From the NCBI GenBank assembly GCA_963978895.1, contig OZ022238.1:21306732-21370731 (forward strand): a stretch of 64,000 bases of DNA, read 5' to 3'. The translations under genes were made by a program, and so were the position numbers. The notes under the pieces were generated by a model. It was not told where the DNA came from, did no database searches, and saw only the letters and a list, made by a program, of their open reading frames with translations. Positions 61,901 to 64,000 of this stretch are shown piece after piece; position 1 is the stretch's first letter, and the number at the start of each line of letters is the position of its first letter. Source of the DNA: Erpobdella octoculata. Lineage: Eukaryota; Annelida; Clitellata; Hirudinida; Erpobdellidae.

Positions 61901-64000
61901 TTTCATTACATTTATGATTGATACTTTAATTAATAACAATAACTGTTATTACACATAGATGTGAAAGTTCTTTTGGGGTAACACATTGGTGAAATGACAG
62001 GAAATCAACAATTTTGTTGCATGGGTTGTGTACATGCTTTAATTTATTGTGCAGTTAACTTATTGTTTTGTTTGTTTGTCAGTTTGTTCAGTTTTGTCTC
62101 ACAACAAACTATGATGGGGTTAAATCAAATATTGATGTCCTTCTGATGGCCTGGAGAGTTTTCCTTACGGTTTTTGCTGCCAAAAAGGTTGTCTTTTAAG
62201 ATTATTTTTATATTTGCTTCATTATCTTTATTTATAATATTTTTATGGTTGGCTTTTTGCTTGTAATGTGTGAAATATAAATTGTAGAATAATTGTATTT
62301 ATAACTTAATTTGTCTTCCAGAATCATGAATGGGTGATACAAGGAAAAGAAGAAATCATTTTTGATCTGCTTGATGTCTTGTTCAATCTAGTATGATATA
62401 TTATTATATGGCAAATTCTATCATATCATCTTATCCATCCATCATCAGATCAACGTCATCATCACTCTATAAATTTATGATAGGTCTCTTCATCATCATC
62501 ATCACTCTATAAATTTATGACAGGTCTCTCCATCATCATCATCACCAATGTCATCGCCTTCTCCATCGCAAAACGTAAAAATGTCTGCTGTTGTCAGCTC
62601 TCTTGTCCTCATACTCGTAAACAGATGGTGCAAGTGGGTTGTGATTTAGTTTTTCTTTTAAAGTTGGAGTTGCCCTAGTTAAGCATAATTATACAATTAA
62701 TTTGTTTATTCAGTACATTTAGAAATAGTTTTATTATAACAATCAACTCAACTGCAAGTTGAGCGATATTATTGTTTATCACCTAAATCTTATTCTCATT
62801 GTGTTCATTTCGGTTGTGGCACTCTTTTCACTCACGTTTACTCTTTGCAGTGCAATTGTAAACCAGAAGAAATTCTTGGAGTTGTCATGCAACTGCCTTG
62901 AAAGAATGCTGAGTGGCTCGTTCAACAACAAGTTTAATGACATTCTTCTTTCACTCGTTGGATCTCTCGTTACTACTTTCAAACAGTGCAAACGACAGTT
63001 CTTCATCGGTCATTTCTTACTTTTAGTTGTTTTTTTTTGTTTTAGCATGTGATTAATGGTTTTGTTCTAGTAATTGTTGTTTGTTTGTCATTTTAGTGTT
63101 TTCAGTTGTCGTTTCTATTAATTTTCAATTAAAATGAAAACAATTTATGCATTCCAGTTTTTCTATCAAATAGTTGCAAATTATTATTTAATTCTTGTTT
63201 ATCATTCAGATCCTCATAACTCTGATCTTGTTAAGAGATTGCTTGATATCATTTGCATGCTTCTTCAATCTTCACTGCTGTATGGGTAAGCTGTAGTTGT
63301 TATTATGGTGGTTGTTGTTATTGTGGTGGTTGTTGTTATTGTGGTGGTTGTTGTTATTGTGGTGGTTGTTGTTATTGTGGTGGTTGTTGTTATTGTGGTG
63401 GTTGTTGTTATTGTGGTGGTTGTTGTTATTATGGTGGTTGTTGTTATTGTGGTGGTTGTTGTTATTGTGGTGGTGGTGGTTGCCATGTGTTATTATTTTT
63501 TAGAAAGATAAAAGCTGGATTTCTTTACTTTAAACAGAGAAGAATTAGGAGTTGATTGCCAAAGTCCTAGTAAGAGACAGAAATTATCTCAATTTGCAAA
63601 GTTGAAGGTTTGCTTTTGTTTGTTTAATAAGCGAAAGAAGCTGGTCATTGTTTTCACATGGTCTAATACAACTAATAGTTGTGTTGAGTTGTATTATATG
63701 TTAGCTCCTATGTTGCTGCTAGATTTCACAGCTAATATAGATATTGTCATGTGGAAAGTTCTCATTATTTTTTTAATGAATTCTTGTAATATTTGCACAT
63801 TCCTGTTTTTCAGTACTTGCCAGTCTCAATCATCTGCCTTCTGACCGAAGTACTTTCAGTTACCTCGCCAAGAAAACCTGATGATCAAAAACAAGGCATT
63901 TCCTCGCCTCTCCCTACAGTATCTTTTCCCTCTGGCTCTCCGTCAAGGACAGTGACACCTCCACCACTATCCATAGTGTTTACAAACCCATCTGCTTTGT
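37996..64000 (+). CDS. NUP188: Nucleoporin NUP188 (both ends incomplete, 39 exons in window)
   Basis: NUP188 is a large alpha-solenoid scaffold protein of the inner ring of the nuclear pore complex, partner of NUP93. Exons: 37996-38050, 38334-38407, 39062-39146, 40602-40682, 40778-40915, 40994-41050, 41269-41352, 41520-41660, 42056-42132, 42218-42301, 42446-42485, 43629-43820, 46370-46459, 46660-46725, 48428-48550, 48734-48860, 49108-49167, 49421-49676, 51719-51806, 54965-55041, 55128-55236, 55352-55472, 58531-58654, 59019-59138, 59305-59617, 59761-59850, 59922-60077, 60180-60254, 60467-60570, 60769-60835, 61022-61107, 61173-61251, 62083-62187, 62322-62390, 62524-62633, 62851-63008, 63210-63285, 63538-63607, 63814->64000. 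Phases are consistent throughout (about 1404 codons). About 10 N-terminal residues and roughly the last 300 of a vertebrate-length protein are outside what I can see. Confidence 0.94.
39147..40601. other. NUP188 intron 3
   Basis: Contains the reverse-oriented Helitron end at 39566. 39200-39480 and 40140-40470 have mixed-composition, possibly repeat-derived sequence that I cannot assign. Confidence 0.5.
39566..39815 (-). mobile_element. Non-autonomous Helitron, reverse orientation
   Basis: On the minus strand it ends CCCAGGCAACGCCAGGTACC then CTGCTAG-T at 39566. Upstream on that strand lie repeats of the GGGAGCGGGAAAGCGA type. Same family as 25029-25473 and 46998. Confidence 0.7.
42508..42700 (+). 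mobile_element. Helitron-like 5' end fragment
   Basis: TCTTATATTAGCTTCATTCG, then AACCCCTTCCCGTTATCCAA and AGAAATTTTGCACACATG, the recurring 5' block seen at 13152, 17470 and 57251. It adjoins the piggyBac MITE; a TTTTCGATTTATAGTGAAAA segment occurs on both sides of that MITE. Confidence 0.45.
42727..43319. mobile_element. 593-bp piggyBac MITE in NUP188 intron 11
   Basis: Ends CCCCTTTACTGTG and its exact inverted copy CACAGTAAAGGGG, flanked by TTAA on both sides (42723-42726, 43320-43323). The left part has three copies of a CGTAATATTACG palindrome (42746-42852). At 42995-43055 there is a fragment with CCGATACCGATATATCGGTG and GCATCCCTAG, resembling a terminus of another hAT-type element. 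Confidence 0.9.
43909..45522. mobile_element. 1.6-kb hAT element, copy 1 (NUP188 intron 12)
   Basis: Ends TAAGCATCTGCGTCCCG and, inverted, TAAGCTTCTGCGTCCCG. A perfect 8-bp duplication GTAAATAT flanks it (43901-43908, 45523-45530). Subterminal ATCGTATCGTATCG-type repeats. No transposase frame. Copy 2 lies inverted at 55542-57005. Confidence 0.9.
45653..45833. mobile_element. 181-bp hAT MITE built of GTACTCG repeats
   Basis: Ends CAGAGATGTAGTACTTGG and, inverted, CAGAGATGTTGCGAGTAC. Interior is ACTCGTACTCGAGTAC-type palindromic repeats. Flanks ATCTTAGT and GTCTTAGT match at 7 of 8 positions. Confidence 0.85.
46370..49676 (+). CDS. NUP188: NUP188 exons 13-18: central region
   Basis: Encodes FVESLTHNILYGLINSVLSI, YLEVPFVSDAFWSL, SLLTSSLEYFPTQFFRPMEI, YRLPVAAKPTSYPH, YIPSNTLGRMLTD and VWYFQYDGFDLLLSEV. 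Vertebrate NUP188 has the equivalents YPLGG..LRIPQGTVG and VRWEYSYSSWTLF, the SH3-like insertion. Conservation is lower than in the rest of the protein, but splice phases are consistent. Confidence 0.85.
46998..47510 (-). mobile_element. Non-autonomous Helitron, reverse orientation
   Basis: On the minus strand it ends CCTGGGCAATGCCGGGTAAC then CTGCTAG-T at 46998. Repeats CCGCTCCCGGTCGCTTTT (plus strand) occupy 47090-47210, and a CATTACGATCGGGTGAATG block lies at about 47475, the counterpart of 25060-25075. Confidence 0.7.
47757..47860. repeat. (CT)n microsatellite in NUP188 intron 14
   Basis: About 50 CT units with a few CA interruptions, embedded in a pyrimidine-rich stretch from 47515 to 48070. 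It creates long SLSLSL frames that are not genes. Confidence 0.95.
49690..50445. other. NUP188 intron 18, left part
   Basis: Starts with TTTATTTAACTTCACTCGTC and GTTTGTTTGTTTGTCTG, a Helitron-5'-like layout, followed by two related blocks (AGAGCTCTAAAACTTTCAGG at 49789 and GAGCTTTGAAACTTTCAGAA at 50140). Confidence 0.4.
50454..50966. mobile_element. 513-bp hAT MITE, GGAGCCG type
   Basis: Ends CAGGCTTGTGGAGCCGC and, inverted, CAGGCTTGCGGAGCTGC. Flanks ACTACACC and ACTACAAC agree at 7 of 8 positions. Terminal regions are rich in GGAGCCGGAGCC motifs; the middle is AT-rich. Confidence 0.87.
50975..51718. other. NUP188 intron 18, right part
   Basis: A 79-codon plus-strand frame at 51166-51405 shows no recognisable similarity and no support. 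No other structure seen. Confidence 0.4.
51719..55472 (+). CDS. NUP188: NUP188 exons 19-22
   Basis: NPCVELISSCLLVLCNAMNI, IWRGLQMMGFVPNFLHRVND, LNSGTYGRLLMSCEAVMGRY and LFVCQEIFPTHDKWKYSNED match the vertebrate stretch VWTDLRHTGFLP..., GGYGNLLMNSE...GEYGVT, MLPSYHKWRYN..VREQIG. The 3.2-kb intron before exon 20 holds SINEs and a hAT MITE. Confidence 0.9.
52296..52500 (+). mobile_element. tRNA-derived SINE (+ strand)
   Basis: The head carries an A box GTTGGTCTAGTGGTTTAAAG and a B box GGATTCGATTCC spaced as in a tRNA promoter (about 52306-52368). It is followed by a tRNA-unrelated body and an AT-rich end. It does not fold into a good cloverleaf, so it is called a SINE rather than a tRNA. Confidence 0.7.
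52930..52977. repeat. (AAT)n microsatellite
   Basis: About 15 ATA/AAT units. Adjacent to the 3' side of a minus-strand SINE, so it may be that SINE's tail. Confidence 0.9.
52978..53190 (-). mobile_element. tRNA-derived SINE (- strand)
   Basis: On the minus strand the head reads GGTGGCAGAGCGGTAGAGCG (A box) and GCAGTTCAAGCCTC (B box), about 53190 to 53125. The body follows, and the element ends in the (AAT)n tract at 52930-52977, as expected of a SINE tail. Confidence 0.75.
53532..53830. repeat. AACCCGAA/TGAAAA-repeat element fragment
   Basis: Repeated ACCCGAACCCGAA and TTTTGAAAATTGAAAA motifs (53625-53800), ending in GTGACATCCCTAC, which looks like a hAT terminus (GTAGGGATGTCAC inverted). 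The opposite end was not identified. ORFs on the minus strand reflect the repeats. Confidence 0.5.
53987..54523. mobile_element. 537-bp hAT MITE, AAATCAAAATCA type
   Basis: Ends CAGTGTTGGGTAAAATCA and, inverted, CAGTGTTGGGTAAGATTTG. A perfect 8-bp duplication CTTGCATG flanks it (53979-53986, 54524-54531). Both sides consist of AAATCAAAATCATTT repeats. A minus-strand stretch (VERLFSIAGLIEMPKRNKLS-like, complement of 54290-54340) resembles the hAT C-terminal dimerisation region, so this is probably an internally deleted copy. Confidence 0.92.
55542..57005. mobile_element. 1.5-kb hAT element, copy 2, inverted (NUP188 intron 22)
   Basis: Reads in the opposite orientation to 43909-45522. Ends are TAGGATTCTGCGTCCCG (left) and, inverted, TAAGCATCTGCGTCTCG (right). 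Flanks GTTAATTT and GTAATTTT are an imperfect 8-bp duplication. A (TA)n tract has expanded inside (56456-56630). Confidence 0.88.
57251..57395 (+). mobile_element. Helitron 5' end
   Basis: TCCTTTATATTATTTTCGAT, CTGTCTGTCTTCTT, then TTCCCGTTATCCGATCGAGC and TGAAATTTGGCACATCG: the clearest copy of the 5' block repeated through the window. It ends directly against a tandem array at 57396. Confidence 0.6.
57396..57558. repeat. 15-bp GTCAAAACGGCCCCC tandem array
   Basis: About 11 units of 14-15 bp, some with T for G or missing one C. The unit resembles the outer arm units of the 8.4-kb FoldBack-like element (CCCGTCAAATGGGCC). No inverted partner is present nearby, so this looks like a solo arm or an internal array of a Helitron. 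Confidence 0.85.
57768..58068 (-). mobile_element. tRNA-derived SINE (- strand)
   Basis: On the minus strand the head at about 58068-58000 reads GTGTGGCATGGTGGTAAAGC (A box) and CTGGGTTCAAATCCC (B box). A tRNA-unrelated body of about 230 bp follows. In the region after the body, a TTGCTTATAGTTGTTAGTCT segment is duplicated (57724-57770). Confidence 0.75.
58531..60254 (+). CDS. NUP188: NUP188 exons 23-28
   Basis: VVISALLYSEAGNALLDIIN and IGVEEIGVRL match the vertebrate segment (SLAYTEAGQTVINIMGIGVDTI). VELVKLSLSILNGLLVKRPD, LVKSVVLYVYHRHDCSLVVE, DVNLKVAILEWLTACVQNQP and AKSICLQAIVKLIRKDKQ follow. Alignment is continuous. Confidence 0.93.
58841..58905. repeat. (CT)n microsatellite in NUP188 intron 23
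   Basis: About 32 CT units. Confidence 0.95.
60371..60570 (+). CDS. NUP188: NUP188 exon 29 with three alternative in-frame acceptors
   Basis: The exon GTYQCPPELLCASLEFLHSL...LSLKNV is preceded by three tandem copies of a 48-bp unit containing polypyrimidine tract, TTTGCAG acceptor and the first exon codons. Acceptors fall at 60371, 60419 and 60467. The unit is 16 codons and open in frame, so use of the upstream sites adds 16 or 32 residues (INLISLQGTYQCPPEL-type). The third acceptor gives the vertebrate-like length (..RYWCPPLLHR..). The second and third copies are identical; the first differs in the last codons (TACCTATCTG for TGCCCACCTG). Confidence 0.9.
60769..64000 (+). CDS. NUP188: NUP188 exons 30-39, C-terminal part to window end
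   Basis: Encodes NFWDCLFHVLEKEKL (vertebrate PKFWENLTSPLF), VSHVLRIFALEVFHRD, DVLLMAWRVFLTVFAAKK, SSLVLILVNRWCK, FLELSCNCLERMLSGSFNNK, VKRLLDIICMLLQSSLLYGE and YLPVSIICLLTEVLSVTSPR, ending in a Ser/Pro-rich stretch cut by the window end. Exon 35 has a duplicated acceptor region (62444-62523). Confidence 0.88.
61252..62082. other. NUP188 intron 32, nothing recognised
   Basis: AT-rich intron with ATTTATTATTTATT runs near 61640-61690. No element ends or RNA gene seen. Confidence 0.5.
62444..62523 (+). repeat. 40-bp tandem duplication at the exon 35 acceptor
   Basis: The unit (TCATCATCATCACTCTATAA, ATTTATGA(T/C)AGGTCTCT) is present twice, giving acceptors before 62484 and 62524. The downstream one keeps the NUP188 frame. 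The upstream one would shift it, since 40 is not a multiple of three. Confidence 0.85.
63294..63480. repeat. 18-bp minisatellite in NUP188 intron 37
   Basis: About ten copies of GTTGTTATTGTGGTGGTT, with two units carrying ATTATG. It produces long repetitive frames on both strands (CCYCGG, ITTTTT) that are not genes. Confidence 0.95.

Noticed and set aside
63253..63555. CCYCGG-repeat frame resembling a glycine/cysteine-rich protein, and Thr-rich frame on the other strand
   Set aside because: Both arise from the 18-bp minisatellite in NUP188 intron 37.

Overview
The window is nuclear DNA of an intron-rich invertebrate animal. It is AT-rich, has GT-AG spliced genes with many short exons, very long (TA)n tracts, and animal DNA transposons, LINEs and tRNA-derived SINEs. 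Both genes resemble their vertebrate orthologues clearly, which fits a slowly evolving invertebrate, perhaps a lophotrochozoan, but the phylum cannot be fixed from the sequence alone.

Layout. (1) Bases 1-16689, + strand: the transcription elongation factor and histone chaperone SPT6 (SUPT6H), complete except for its first exons. I placed 29 exons, and their phases sum to exactly 1403 codons plus stop. Its introns hold a 22-bp minisatellite, two hAT-type MITEs with perfect 8-bp target duplications, LINE 3' ends and Helitron ends. (2) About 16.7-37.9 kb: a gene-free interval that is mostly one Russian-doll stack of transposons. (3) Bases 37996 to beyond 64000, + strand: the nucleoporin NUP188. 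I placed 39 exons; the start-codon exon was not found and the 3' end lies outside the window. Its larger introns carry hAT and piggyBac MITEs, an inverted pair of 1.5-1.6 kb hAT elements, three tRNA-derived SINEs and Helitron fragments.

The stack at 17.86-36.2 kb can be resolved by target-site duplications (TSDs). A piggyBac transposase gene is interrupted by a 16.7-kb hAT element of the DUF4371/ZMYM type (8-bp TSD). That element is interrupted twice: by an 8.4-kb FoldBack/MULE-like element whose terminal inverted repeats are built of short tandem repeats (9-bp TSD), and by a hAT5-like element (5-bp TSD). The FoldBack element contains another hAT (in a TA tract), which contains a MULE (9-bp TSD), and beside it a rearranged Helitron. 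The hAT5-like block contains a LINE, itself interrupted by a hAT (8-bp TSD) and by a second FoldBack-like element (9-bp TSD). In five cases, removing the insert plus one TSD copy restores the reading frame of the host transposon.

The two host genes belong to separate processes (transcription through chromatin; the inner ring of the nuclear pore), and nothing suggests co-regulation. The most unusual gene-level feature is a 48-bp unit present three times at a NUP188 3' splice site, which offers three in-frame acceptors.
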